Source: Roseovarius aestuariivivens | GTDB taxonomy: Bacteria > Pseudomonadota > Alphaproteobacteria > Rhodobacterales > Rhodobacteraceae | Length of the DNA stretch: 64,000 nt | NCBI RefSeq assembly: GCF_004761875.1 | Contig: NZ_SJEY01000001.1 | Location: forward strand, 496,001 to 560,000 | Direction: 5' to 3' | Part shown: one piece after another, positions 7,758-16,207 of the stretch | How positions within the stretch are numbered: the stretch's first letter is position 1 | Layout of the letters: each line of letters opens with the position of its first letter | Notes under the pieces: generated by a model | What the model was told of the DNA's origin: nothing | Database searches by the model: none | The model's input: only the letters and a program-made list of their open reading frames with translations | Program-made: the position numbers and the translations under genes

Positions 7758-8159
7758 TTAGCCGGTTTGAGCGTCGCGCGAAAGACTTGTCTGCGGCATC
7801 AGCAGCCGGTCGAGCAGGGGCGAGATATCCTCGATCGTCTCGGCCACAACGTGGACCACGCCCGCCTCGCGCTGGATCCGCCCGGTGACGCGCAAAAGCC
7901 GTCCGGCGATCACCGCGCGGCGGTAGGTCTCGTAAAGGCTGCGCCAGACCACCACGTTTGCCACGCCGGTCTCGTCCTCGAGCGTGAGAAAGATGACCCC
8001 CTTCGCGGTGCCGGGACGCTGGCGCAGGATGACGAGCCCCGCCACGGTGACGCGGGCACCTGCGGGGGGTTCATCCAGCCGGGCGGCGATGAGGGCGGCG
8101 GGGGGGCGCGGCCAAGAAAGGGTTGAGGGCGCGCGGGCCATGGCGGTGACGATCTGCAT
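7758..8159 (-). CDS. Orphan OB-fold protein resembling the C-terminus of error-prone polymerase DnaE2
   Basis: A 133-aa protein. Residues ~36-115 (VTVAGLVILRQRPGTAKGVI, FLTLEDETGVANVVVW, LLRVTGRIQREAGVVHVVAE) match the OB-fold nucleic-acid-binding domain at the end of DnaE2 (ImuC), normally about 1000-1100 aa; nothing upstream encodes the polymerase parts. A LexA-type box GTTC-N7-GTTC (8162-8176) ends 3 bases before the ATG at 8159. A transcript from a promoter overlapping that box might start inside the frame, making the ATG at 8141 (MARAPS) a plausible start. It could be a remnant of an imuA-imuB-dnaE2 cassette that kept its SOS promoter, or a stand-alone SOS-induced OB protein. Good codon use and lack of lesions favour a functioning gene. 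Confidence 0.65.
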   Translation of the reverse strand: MQIVTAMARAPSTLSWPRPPAALIAARLDEPPAGARVTVAGLVILRQRPGTAKGVIFLTLEDETGVANVVVWRSLYETYRRAVIAGRLLRVTGRIQREAGVVHVVAETIEDISPLLDRLLMPQTSLSRDAQTG

Positions 8160-8161
8160 AA

Positions 8162-8611
<450 letters not shown>

Positions 8612-8613
8612 GC

Positions 8614-9360
8614 ATGACCGGTGCGCGGCGTCCGCCGTCGCGCGTCTGGCCGCGTTGGGCTCGCCGCGCGGGGCTGACGCTGGGCCTCTGGCTGGCGGCG
8701 CCCGGAGTGGGCCTCGCGCAGGAGATCGTCGCGGCGCAGTATGCCCAGCCCACGACGCGCTACGCCCATGGCGTTCTCGGCGACGCGGTGGAATGGGGCG
8801 CGCTGCGGCTCGATCTTGCGGATGGCCGGCGCCGCACGTTCACCTTGCCCGACACGCTGGTCTTCGAGGATACCGCGCCACGGCTGGCCGATCTCGATGG
8901 TGACGCCGCGCCCGAGGTGATCGTGGTCGAATCGAGCCTGACGAAAGGCGCGCGGCTCGCCATCTACAGCGCCCAGGGCCGGATCACCGCCACGCCCCAT
9001 ATCGGCCAGCGCAATCGCTGGCTTGCGCCACTTGGCGCCGCGGATCTCGATGGCGACGGGCATGTCGAGATCGCCTATATCGACCGCCCGCATCTGGCCA
9101 AAACCCTGCGCATCTGGCGCTTCAGGGACTGGCAGCTGACCGAGATCGCACAGCGCTCCGGCCTGACCAATCACCGGATCGGCTGGGATTTCATCGCCGG
9201 CGGCATTCGGCGCTGCGGTGATATCCCGGAGATCGTCACTGCCGACGCCACCTGGACGCGCATCATCGCCAGCCGCCTTACCGCGCAGGGTCTCGAAAGC
9301 CGCGATCTCGGACGCTATAACAGCTCTGTGAGCCTGACCGCGGCGCTCACCTGCCGCTGA
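8614..9360 (+). CDS. Secreted FG-GAP/VCBS-repeat-like protein
   Basis: A 248-aa protein with a twin-arginine-poor but clear signal sequence (basic start, then LTLGLWLAAPGVGLAQ; cleavage near residue 36). Two calcium-loop-like motifs, LADLDGDAAPEVIVVE and AADLDGDGHVEIAYI, are typical of FG-GAP/VCBS beta-propeller blades, so a small periplasmic repeat protein is likely. Two late cysteines (RRCGDIPEI and ALTCR) may form a disulfide. It follows the ferredoxin gene by 3 bases. No enzyme activity is suggested; the family mostly acts in binding. Confidence 0.75.
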   Translation: MTGARRPPSRVWPRWARRAGLTLGLWLAAPGVGLAQEIVAAQYAQPTTRYAHGVLGDAVEWGALRLDLADGRRRTFTLPDTLVFEDTAPRLADLDGDAAPEVIVVESSLTKGARLAIYSAQGRITATPHIGQRNRWLAPLGAADLDGDGHVEIAYIDRPHLAKTLRIWRFRDWQLTEIAQRSGLTNHRIGWDFIAGGIRRCGDIPEIVTADATWTRIIASRLTAQGLESRDLGRYNSSVSLTAALTCR

Positions 9361-9363
9361 TCT

Positions 9364-9440
9364 TCATCTGGCCAGAAATACCTCGGGGAGTGCGAGGGGC
9401 AGCGCCCCTCGCTCCGGTCGGATTTTGCACCGCAAAATTC
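9364..9440. repeat. Intergenic palindromic repeat between convergent genes
   Basis: The stretch holds CTTCATCTGGCCAGAAATAC, then a hairpin GCGAGGGGC/GCCCCTCGC (about 9391-9411), then a second palindrome ATTTTGCACCGCAAAAT (9422-9438). I know similar CTTCATCT-GGCC-AAATACTC elements from many Rhodobacteraceae intergenic spaces. It lies between the secreted protein gene and purD and may act as a bidirectional terminator although no long U-run is seen. A related core in opposite orientation (GAGTATTTGGACCAAGAAGAAG-like) occurs at about 46396. Confidence 0.5.
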
Positions 9441-9445
9441 GATCC

Positions 9446-10711
9446 TCAAGTGAGCGCGCGCCAGCCGATATCGCGCCGGTAAACCCCCTCGGGCCAGTCG
9501 ATCTTATCGACCATGGCATAGCACCGCTCGGCGGCCTCCTTGAGGCTGTCGCCGCGGGACGTCACGTTGAGCACGCGGCCCCCGGCGGCCACGATCCGGC
9601 CCTTGTCCTCGGCGGTGCCGGCGTGGAACACCATGTGAAAACTGTCCTCGGCGCAACGATCCAGGCCCTTGATTTCGCTGCCCTTCTCATAGGTGCCGGG
9701 ATAGCCGCTTGCCGCCATCACCACGGTCATCGCGTGATCCTCGGCCCAGTTCACCCGGCAGTCGGCCAACCGTCCCTCGGCTGCGGCCTGCAGCAGGTCG
9801 AGCACCTGCCCGCCCAGTCGCATCATCAGGACCTGACACTCCGGGTCCCCGAACCGCGCATTATACTCCACCAGCCGCGGCGCGCCATTCTCGATCATCA
9901 GGCCAGCATAGAGCACGCCAGTGTAGGGCGTGCCTCGGCGCGCCATTTCCCGCAGCGTGGGGCGGATGATCTGCTGCAGCGCCTTTTCGGCCACCGCATC
10001 GGTCAGGATGGGCGCGGGGGAATAGGCGCCCATGCCGCCGGTGTTGGGGCCGGTGTCGCCTTCGCCCGCGCGCTTGTGGTCCTGCGCCGTGCCGATCGGC
10101 AGGGCGGTCTCGCCGTCGCAGAGCACGAAAAAAGACGCCTCCTCGCCGGTCATGAATTCCTCGATCACCACCTCGGCCCCAGCACAGCCGAAAGCCCCGC
10201 CGAACATGTCGTCGATGGCGGCCTCGGCCTCGGCCACTGTCTCGGCGATGATCACACCTTTGCCGGCGGCCAGGCCGTCGGCCTTGACGACGATGGGTGC
10301 GCCCATGCTGCGCACATGCGCCTTGGCGCTTTGCGCGTCGGTGAAGTGCCCGTAGGATGCCGTTGGCGCGCCTGCCGCGTCGCAGATCTCCTTGGTGAAG
10401 CTCTTGGAGGCCTCGAGCCGCGCCGCCGCCTTGGACGGGCCGAAGACCAGAAAGCCCGCATCGCGCAGACGGTCGGCCACGCCGGCGGCCAGTGGCGCCT
10501 CGGGGCCGATGATGACGAAGTCGATGGCGTTGGCCTCGCAGAAGTTCACGACCGCCGTACCGTTCTCGATCTTCAGGCTGGCGCATTCGGCGATCTGCGC
10601 GATCCCCGCGTTGCCCGGCGCCACGATGAGCTTGTCGCATTTGGGGTTCTGCATCACCGCCCAGGCCAGGCTGTGCTCGCGTCCGCCTCCGCCGAGAATG
10701 AGAATGTTCAT
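9446..10711 (-). CDS. purD: Phosphoribosylamine-glycine ligase
   Basis: A 421-aa ATP-grasp enzyme that joins glycine to 5-phosphoribosylamine, the second step of purine synthesis. The N-terminal Rossmann segment MNILILGGGGREHSLAW, the GPEAPLAAGVADRL motif, the ATP-grasp loop VKADGLAAGKGV and the NTGGMGAYSP signature are all present, as is the C-terminal domain to DIGWRALT. Length is normal. It is divergent from the Cys-rich gene at 10838 and no riboswitch is seen in the 126 bases between them. Confidence 0.97.
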   Translation of the reverse strand: MNILILGGGGREHSLAWAVMQNPKCDKLIVAPGNAGIAQIAECASLKIENGTAVVNFCEANAIDFVIIGPEAPLAAGVADRLRDAGFLVFGPSKAAARLEASKSFTKEICDAAGAPTASYGHFTDAQSAKAHVRSMGAPIVVKADGLAAGKGVIIAETVAEAEAAIDDMFGGAFGCAGAEVVIEEFMTGEEASFFVLCDGETALPIGTAQDHKRAGEGDTGPNTGGMGAYSPAPILTDAVAEKALQQIIRPTLREMARRGTPYTGVLYAGLMIENGAPRLVEYNARFGDPECQVLMMRLGGQVLDLLQAAAEGRLADCRVNWAEDHAMTVVMAASGYPGTYEKGSEIKGLDRCAEDSFHMVFHAGTAEDKGRIVAAGGRVLNVTSRGDSLKEAAERCYAMVDKIDWPEGVYRRDIGWRALT

Positions 10712-10837
10712 CGCTGCCCTTTCGATCCTTCCGCCGCTGCCCTGTCACCGGCACGTCATAGAGGTAAGATACGGCTTATCGGGTGGTCTTGGGCGTGGCA
10801 AGACCGCTCCCGTGGCGTCCCGACAGGATAGGCCGGA

Positions 10838-11074
10838 ATGATCGAAACGACATATCTCGTGACCAAGGCCCCGGCCCAAGAGGGCAAGCATTTCGTACAT
10901 GCCGAGAGCTGTCAGGTCCGGCCCGATCAGGAGATGGTCGAGCTGGGCGTTTTCGGCGACTGCCAAACCGCGGTGGCCGAGGCGGCGAAGACCTATGCGC
11001 CGCTCAATGCCTGTGCGCTTTGCTGTCCCGAGTGTTATATCAAGAGCGACGATCCCGAGGACAGCTTGGCCTAG
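10838..11074 (+). CDS. Small cysteine-rich hypothetical protein, 78 aa
   Basis: A soluble acidic protein with six cysteines, four of them in NACALCCPECYI near the C-terminus, and others in ESCQV and GDCQTA. The CxxCCxxC arrangement suggests a metal site or an Fe-S/zinc knuckle. No family is recognised. CAGGATAGGCCGG lies upstream as a weak ribosome binding site. It sits between purD (divergent) and xseA (63 bases downstream, same strand), so it may share a transcript with xseA. Confidence 0.65.
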   Translation: MIETTYLVTKAPAQEGKHFVHAESCQVRPDQEMVELGVFGDCQTAVAEAAKTYAPLNACALCCPECYIKSDDPEDSLA

Positions 11075-11137
11075 GGTGGTTTTCCCCGCTCCGCGCTTCG
11101 CCTAAGCTGACGCGCGAAGCAGCGACACGAGGCAGGC

Positions 11138-12652
11138 ATGGACCTTTTGGACGACGCGCCGGGCAACGCGCCGGAATTTTCCGTCTCGGAGCTTTCGGGC
11201 GCGATCAAACGCATCATCGAGGGCGAATTCGCGCATGTGCGAGTCAAGGGCGAGGTGGGTCGTGTCTCGCGGCCGCGCTCGGGGCATCTTTACCTCGATC
11301 TCAAGGACGACCGGTCGGTTCTGGCCAGTGTCATCTGGAAAGGGGTGACTGGCCGTCTGAGCGTCCAGCCCGAGGAGGGCATGGAAGTGGTGGCGACGGG
11401 GCGCCTGACCACGTTCGCCGGGCAGTCGCGCTATCAACTGGTGATCGAGGATCTCAAGCCTGCCGGCATGGGCGCTCTGATGGCGATGCTGGAAAAGCGG
11501 CGCGCGGCGTTGGCTGCCGAGGGGCTTTTCGCCGCCGAACGCAAGCGGCGTCCACCGTTTTTACCCGAGGTGATTGGCGTGATCACTTCGCCGTCGGGCG
11601 CGGTCATCCGCGATATCCTGCACCGATTGCGCGACCGGTTCCCGCGCAAAGTGCTGATCTGGCCCGTGGCCGTGCAGGGCGAGCGCTGTGCGCCCGAGGT
11701 CACCCGCGCGATCGAAGGATTCAATCGGCTCGCACCCGGCGGCGCGCTGCCCCGGCCCGACCTGATCATCGTGGCGCGCGGCGGTGGGTCGATCGAGGAT
11801 CTCTGGGGGTTTAACGAGGAAAGCGTTGTCCGTGCGGCAGCAGCGTCAGAGATCCCGCTGATCTCGGCCGTGGGACACGAGACCGACACGACGCTGATCG
11901 ACCATGCCGCCGATTTGCGCGCGCCGACGCCCACGGCGGCGGCGGAACTGGCGGTGCCGGTACGGCTCGACCTTTTGAACTGGTTCGACGCGCAGGGGGC
12001 GCGGCTTTTGCAGGCGCTCTCGGGACAGGTCCGCGCGCGCGATCAGCGGTTGCGGGATCTGTCGCGCGCGTTGCCGCGTCCCGAAAGCCTGACCGAAAGC
12101 GCGCGTCAGCGGCTCGACGTGGCCGGGGACCGGCTGCCTCAGGCTTTGCGCGCGCTGGTCCGGACGCGTGAACTGCAGCTGACGCGCAGCGCCGGCGTGC
12201 TGCGGCCCGGTCTTTTGCGCAGCGGGCTTGAAGCCGAGCGCCGGCGGCTGGCAAACACGGCGGCCCGGCTCAATATCGGCGCTCTGCAGCGGGATACCGC
12301 GCAGAAACGGCGCGATTTCGACCGGATCGTTGCGCAATTCGCCCGGGCAGGCGCGCGGCAGGTCTCGGGACTGCGCGAAAAGCTCGACAGTACCGACCGT
12401 CTGCGCGAGACGCTGGGCTACAAGGCGACCTTGCAACGCGGATACGCCGTCGTGCGCGGCGATGGTGCGGTAGTGACGACACAAGCAGCGGCGGAGGCGG
12501 CGCTGGCGCTGGAAATCGAATTCGCCGACGGGCGGCTGACGGTCGGCGGCGGGTCTGGTGGTGGTCCGTCGGGCGAGGGCACGCCGAAGCCGAAAAGGTC
12601 CAAATCCGGGGCGCCGAAGCCCAAGCCGCCGGAGCAGGGCAGTCTTTTCTGA
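11138..12652 (+). CDS. xseA: Exodeoxyribonuclease VII large subunit
   Basis: A 504-aa nuclease subunit that degrades single-stranded DNA from both ends with XseB. An N-terminal OB fold (EFSVSELSGAIKRIIEGEFA, then RVKGEVGR) is followed by the catalytic region with ITSPSGAVIRDILHRL, RGGGSIEDLWGFNEE and SAVGHETDTTLIDHAADLRA, then a long coiled region (about 275-430). The C-terminal ~40 residues form a low-complexity G/P/K tail (GGGSGGGPSGEGTPKPKRSK). AGGC before the ATG is a weak ribosome binding site. xseB is not in the window. The 3' end faces the sulfotransferase pseudogene 8 bases away. Confidence 0.96.
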   Translation: MDLLDDAPGNAPEFSVSELSGAIKRIIEGEFAHVRVKGEVGRVSRPRSGHLYLDLKDDRSVLASVIWKGVTGRLSVQPEEGMEVVATGRLTTFAGQSRYQLVIEDLKPAGMGALMAMLEKRRAALAAEGLFAAERKRRPPFLPEVIGVITSPSGAVIRDILHRLRDRFPRKVLIWPVAVQGERCAPEVTRAIEGFNRLAPGGALPRPDLIIVARGGGSIEDLWGFNEESVVRAAAASEIPLISAVGHETDTTLIDHAADLRAPTPTAAAELAVPVRLDLLNWFDAQGARLLQALSGQVRARDQRLRDLSRALPRPESLTESARQRLDVAGDRLPQALRALVRTRELQLTRSAGVLRPGLLRSGLEAERRRLANTAARLNIGALQRDTAQKRRDFDRIVAQFARAGARQVSGLREKLDSTDRLRETLGYKATLQRGYAVVRGDGAVVTTQAAAEAALALEIEFADGRLTVGGGSGGGPSGEGTPKPKRSKSGAPKPKPPEQGSLF

Positions 12653-12659
12653 GCCGGGA

Positions 12660-14017
12660 TCACGCGGAGTCCGCGCGGGCCCAATCCTCGATCCAGTTCC
12701 AGCCGCCCAACGCGTCGATCAACGGCTGCAACTGCGTTCTATACGGCGTCCATTTGTTGAGCGCGCCTGTGGAGATCGGCGCTCGCACTTGTGTGAGTGA
12801 GGCGGTGCCGACAATGCCTGCGCGCCGTTCGGGCGAAAGACAGGCCGAATCCCAGTCGAGCCCAACATGCATAAGAAGTGCCCGGATTTGCGGCTCGGGC
12901 GATGTGACAAGCGCGCGGAAGGATTGACGCCGGAACGCGGGCCCAAGCGCCGTGGCATAATGGGCGGCGGCGCGATAGGCGGCCCGGGTCATGTGTCCGA
13001 TCGTGTCCAGCCGATGCGAGAACGGGTGCGCGGCATGGAAATTGGTGGTGAAATTGGACAGGCCCGTATCGAGAGGATGGCGTGACAGGAAGATTATGCG
13101 AGCGTCGGGAAAGAGCCTGCGCGCGAGGCCCAGCTCGAAAAGATTGAGCGGTGTCTTGTCGATCAGAACCTGGGGCGGGGGCGTGGTGCGCCGGGCCATG
13201 TGCATCGCGAGATTCTGTGCGCGAAGGTCCCGGTCATCGGGCGCATCGGAGGCGCGGGCGCGGTCTGTCAGCCGTGCCAGTGCGGGACTTTCGCCCAGGC
13301 TTTCGGCTTGTGGATGCTGCGCAAGAATACTTTCGACCAGCGTCGTTCCCGAACGCGGCAGGCCGCAGATGAAGACAAGGCGTGGTTCATCTTTACCGGC
13401 GGTTCGCGCCGGACCGGCCGGAGCCTCGCGGCAGAGTGCGTCCACCCTGTCGTCGACCGCCGCCGCGTCGTAGCGGCCCGGCGACAGCGCCCTTGCCCGC
13501 GTGAAGTGGCGGAAGGCGGCGGCGTCATGTCCGGCGTGGCCTTAGATCCGTCCGAGCGCGTTGCACGCCGTGGCGCGGGCGGGCCGTGACGCATGGCGGT
13601 CGGCGGCGATCTTGCGCAGGCTGGCCGTGCGCGGGCTTGATTTGGAAAATGGTGTCAGACGGTTGAGCGCGGCCAGCGCTTGGCCTCCCGGGGTTTGTGG
13701 CGCAGCGCGGTCTCGAAAGCGGCCTGCGCGCCGGCCTGATCGCCCGCGGACAGCGCCATCGCACCCAGCTTGCCCCAGGCAGGCGGGTCTGTGCCAAGGT
13801 GATTGGCGGTCAGATCTGCAAGCTCGATCGCCGTGGCCGCATCGCCGAGCGCCCAGTCGCAGCTTGCCATGTCGTCCCAGATCGCCGGATCGGGCGGCAG
13901 GCGGCGCGACAGGTCGATCAGCGTCAAGAGTGCGGGTTTGATCGCGCCGTCGGCGATCTGGCGGGCGATGGCGGGGCGAAGGGCGTCGTAGCCGGGCGAG
14001 AGAGCGGTCTGGGTCAT
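12660..14017 (-). pseudogene. TPR-sulfotransferase pseudogene (frameshift plus nonsense mutation)
   Basis: On the minus strand a TPR segment begins at 14017 (MTQTALSPGYDALRPAI) and runs to LRHKPREAK near 13682. There the frame shifts by one missing base: the next frame continues ALAALNRLTPFSKSSPRTAS, with KIAADRHASRPARATACNALGRI. A TAA at 13544-13542 then interrupts it, after which the same frame continues GHAGHDAAAFRHFTRARALS into the sulfotransferase domain: PAPS-binding loop ICGLPRSGTTLVESIL and the 3'-phosphate motif IIFLSRHPLDTGLSNF. The joined length of about 452 codons is right for the family. The 3' part could be translated alone from a GTG at 13445, but it lacks a ribosome binding site. 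Two lesions make a sequencing error less likely, though not excluded. Confidence 0.8.
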
Positions 14018-14063
14018 AGTCGCAAGCTAGACCCGGGGCAGTGAAGAAACCGCTAAGCGCCCT

Positions 14064-14465
14064 TCAGACGCCGATTTCCGGCCCCAGGCACATGAGTGGC
14101 TCATCCGTGTTTTCGACCTCGTAGAGCATGGTTTGTGCGGGGTCGTTGCGAAACTGGGCGATCATCCCGCCCGCGCCACGCCGGAAGCTCCAGCATTGCG
14201 GGTCGGATTTGTTTTCGTAGACGAAGCAGATCAGGCCGGCCTCTTCGTACCAGTATCCCTCCTGGCATTTGCCATCGAGAAAGGACCAGCGCACGCGGCG
14301 GTCGTCTAGATACTCTTCCGCGCCGTAGGGCGCGCCGTTGGATCCGTAATAGAACGTTTTGCCGCGCGTGTAGGCATCGAATTCGGCCGCGTTCATGCCG
14401 GGCTGCGCCTGTGCGGGTGCGAACCACACGATACTTAGTGCGAGAAAGGCGATAAGACGGGTCAT
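14064..14465 (-). CDS. Secreted hypothetical protein, 133 aa
   Basis: A signal peptide (MTRLIAFLALSIVWFAPAQAQ) is followed by a ~110-residue mature domain rich in aromatic residues (KTFYYGSNGAPYGAEEYL, WSFLDGKCQEGYWYEEAGLI) with four cysteines: KCQEG, LICFV, PQCWS and LMCLG. These could form two disulfides in the periplasm. I have the impression that similar proteins are common in Rhodobacterales but know no function. ATG 14465 gives a better signal peptide than the in-frame GTG at 14474. It lies alone between the sulfotransferase pseudogene and alkB on the same strand. Confidence 0.7.
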   Translation of the reverse strand: MTRLIAFLALSIVWFAPAQAQPGMNAAEFDAYTRGKTFYYGSNGAPYGAEEYLDDRRVRWSFLDGKCQEGYWYEEAGLICFVYENKSDPQCWSFRRGAGGMIAQFRNDPAQTMLYEVENTDEPLMCLGPEIGV

Positions 14466-14506
14466 GACTCGCACTCTGTCAGAGGCGCGGGGGCGGGATC
14501 AACGGA

Positions 14507-15574
14507 TCATTGCCCGGGTGTGGCGATTGCGCCCGGTACGGTGGCGGCGTCGGCATCGGATTGCCAGCGGACCAGCCGCCGGTCCAGCACACGCCGCCAG
14601 AGCGGCGGTAACAGCGCCAGTCCGGCCATAACCGGAAGCGGGTAGGGCAGAATCGGCATCTCGCCCCGGTCAAGTTGGAGCGCCGGGTAGGGACGCGAGG
14701 GCGAGGTATGGTGATCGGAATGGCGCGGCGCGTTCAGCATCAGCGCCGAGGAAAACCAGTGCGGTGCGTTCCACGAATGGCGCGGCCCCACCGGTTCGAG
14801 CCGGCCATCGGGCGTCGTGCGGCGGCGTAGCCCGTAATGCTGCACGTAATCCGACATCAGGATCTGCACCTGCGCGTAGAGCGCCATGAAGAGATAGCCC
14901 GCCAGCGCGGGTCCGCCGCCCCAGAGCGTTACGGCGACGGGCATGGCCAAGCCGCCGGCCACGTAAAGCACGTAAGGATGGCTCAACGGGCTGCGCTTGC
15001 GGCCCGAGCGCAGATGCGTTTCCGCGCGCAGACCCGCGAGAAAGGATTGCACGCTGGCGCGCAGGGCGTAGCGGTAGAAGCCTTCGCCACGCGGCGCGCT
15101 GTTGGGGTCGGCGTCGCTGCCGACATGGACATGGTGCACGCGCAGATGCGCGCTGGCATGGTGGCCCACCATCAGAGACGTATAGATCAGACGGCCCAGC
15201 AGGCGTTTGGACCGGTGATTGCGGTGGATCAGCTCGTGCGCGACGGGGTGCGAAACCTGCCCGAACATCAGACTGGCCGCGATGGCGATCAGGGCCGTCT
15301 TGCCGGCGCTCAGGCCGCTTGGGCCAGCGATGGCCCAAAGCGCCAGTGCAAGGACAGCGAAGTGCGTCACCCCGAGGGCCACGAGCAGTACGTCTGCGGC
15401 GGGAAATTCCGCGTCGGGATCGGCATTGACCGCCTCCACCGCGATCAGCCGGTCGAGCGCGAAGACGAGCACGGTCAGGTAGCCCACGGCAAGCCACGGC
15501 CAGACGCCGCCCAGCCAGACGCCAAGCGCGATCAGCGCGGCGGGCATCAGTGTGGCAAGGGTGAAAAGGCGCAT
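14507..15574 (-). CDS. alkB: AlkB-type integral membrane alkane 1-monooxygenase
   Basis: A membrane di-iron hydroxylase that oxidises the terminal methyl group of medium-chain alkanes with electrons from rubredoxin. The histidine boxes are complete: HELIHRNHR, HHASAHLRVHHVHVG, and SWNAPHWFSS with LNAPRHSDHH; about six transmembrane helices precede or flank them. I placed the start at 15574 (MRLFTLATLMPAALIAL, 355 aa); an in-frame ATG at 15652 would add 26 residues, and neither has a convincing ribosome binding site. No rubredoxin, rubredoxin reductase or regulator is adjacent, so it stands alone. Substrates other than alkanes (for example other lipids) are possible. Confidence 0.88.
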   Translation of the reverse strand: MRLFTLATLMPAALIALGVWLGGVWPWLAVGYLTVLVFALDRLIAVEAVNADPDAEFPAADVLLVALGVTHFAVLALALWAIAGPSGLSAGKTALIAIAASLMFGQVSHPVAHELIHRNHRSKRLLGRLIYTSLMVGHHASAHLRVHHVHVGSDADPNSAPRGEGFYRYALRASVQSFLAGLRAETHLRSGRKRSPLSHPYVLYVAGGLAMPVAVTLWGGGPALAGYLFMALYAQVQILMSDYVQHYGLRRRTTPDGRLEPVGPRHSWNAPHWFSSALMLNAPRHSDHHTSPSRPYPALQLDRGEMPILPYPLPVMAGLALLPPLWRRVLDRRLVRWQSDADAATVPGAIATPGQ

Positions 15575-15752
15575 TGGGGCGGGGTCCGTGGTCTGCAGAA
15601 TGGCAAGGATCAACTTGGCGGCAATGACGATTCGCTCAAGGTATGGCGGCACGGTTAAATGGCGTTTGACGCGTCACCGTGGTCTGTGTGTCGCGCCATT
15701 TCAGCTAAGGGGGGAGCGATATATTTTTTACACAACTTAAAATAAGCTTTCT

Positions 15753-15944
15753 TCATATCCGGTTCGCGTAAACCGCACATAGGCAGCCTGCAGCCCTGAA
15801 CGCCAAGCAGTCGCGTAATGCGGTGTCGCACTCCATACGGCCGAGGCAGGCCAAGATATAGCCGTTCTCCGCGCTGGCGCAGCTCTTGCGGAACATCAAA
15901 TCGGGCGTCTCGCCGCCGATGAGACGCTGACGATTGCGTGTCAT
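15753..15944 (-). CDS. Possible small protein, 63 aa (doubtful)
   Basis: The frame has GC-rich third positions over its first 40 codons (RLIGGETPDLMFRKSCASAE, then NGYILACLGRMECDTALRDC) and six cysteines, suggesting real or formerly real coding. It lacks a ribosome binding site and I recognise no relative. It sits inside the 555-base space between alkB and ftsY (15653-16207), in which I see nothing else except TTACGCAAA at 15977-15985. It may be a fragment. Confidence 0.3.
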   Translation of the reverse strand: MTRNRQRLIGGETPDLMFRKSCASAENGYILACLGRMECDTALRDCLAFRAAGCLCAVYANRI

Positions 15945-16207
15945 GCGCGCGAATTTATCGGCCGCGCGTTTTCTCTTTACGCAAAAGGTCCTCTGGATGG
16001 CCCAAGGTTCTGCCGACGTGGACAGGGGATTAGGCTTGCGTCACGCGGAAGGTGCGAGCGAGACCGTGACAGGCGGGAGGCAAGGCCAGTTCAGGCGAAG
16101 GCGCGCATCGGATCACGACCGCGCGGGCGCACGCTGGGTCAATGCCGTCTTTTCATCCGCGCGCGGGAGGTTTAACTGGACGGGTCAGACCGATCCCGGG
16201 GGGGAGC

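Noticed and set aside
9425-10831. A 468-codon plus-strand frame across purD
   Set aside because: Antisense shadow of purD, whose product is unmistakable; composition (His/Gly/Arg-rich) is typical of a non-coding frame.
10783-11814. A 343-codon plus-strand frame across the Cys-rich gene and the start of xseA
   Set aside because: It overlaps the real xseA frame, lacks any motif and has Arg/Gly-rich shadow composition.
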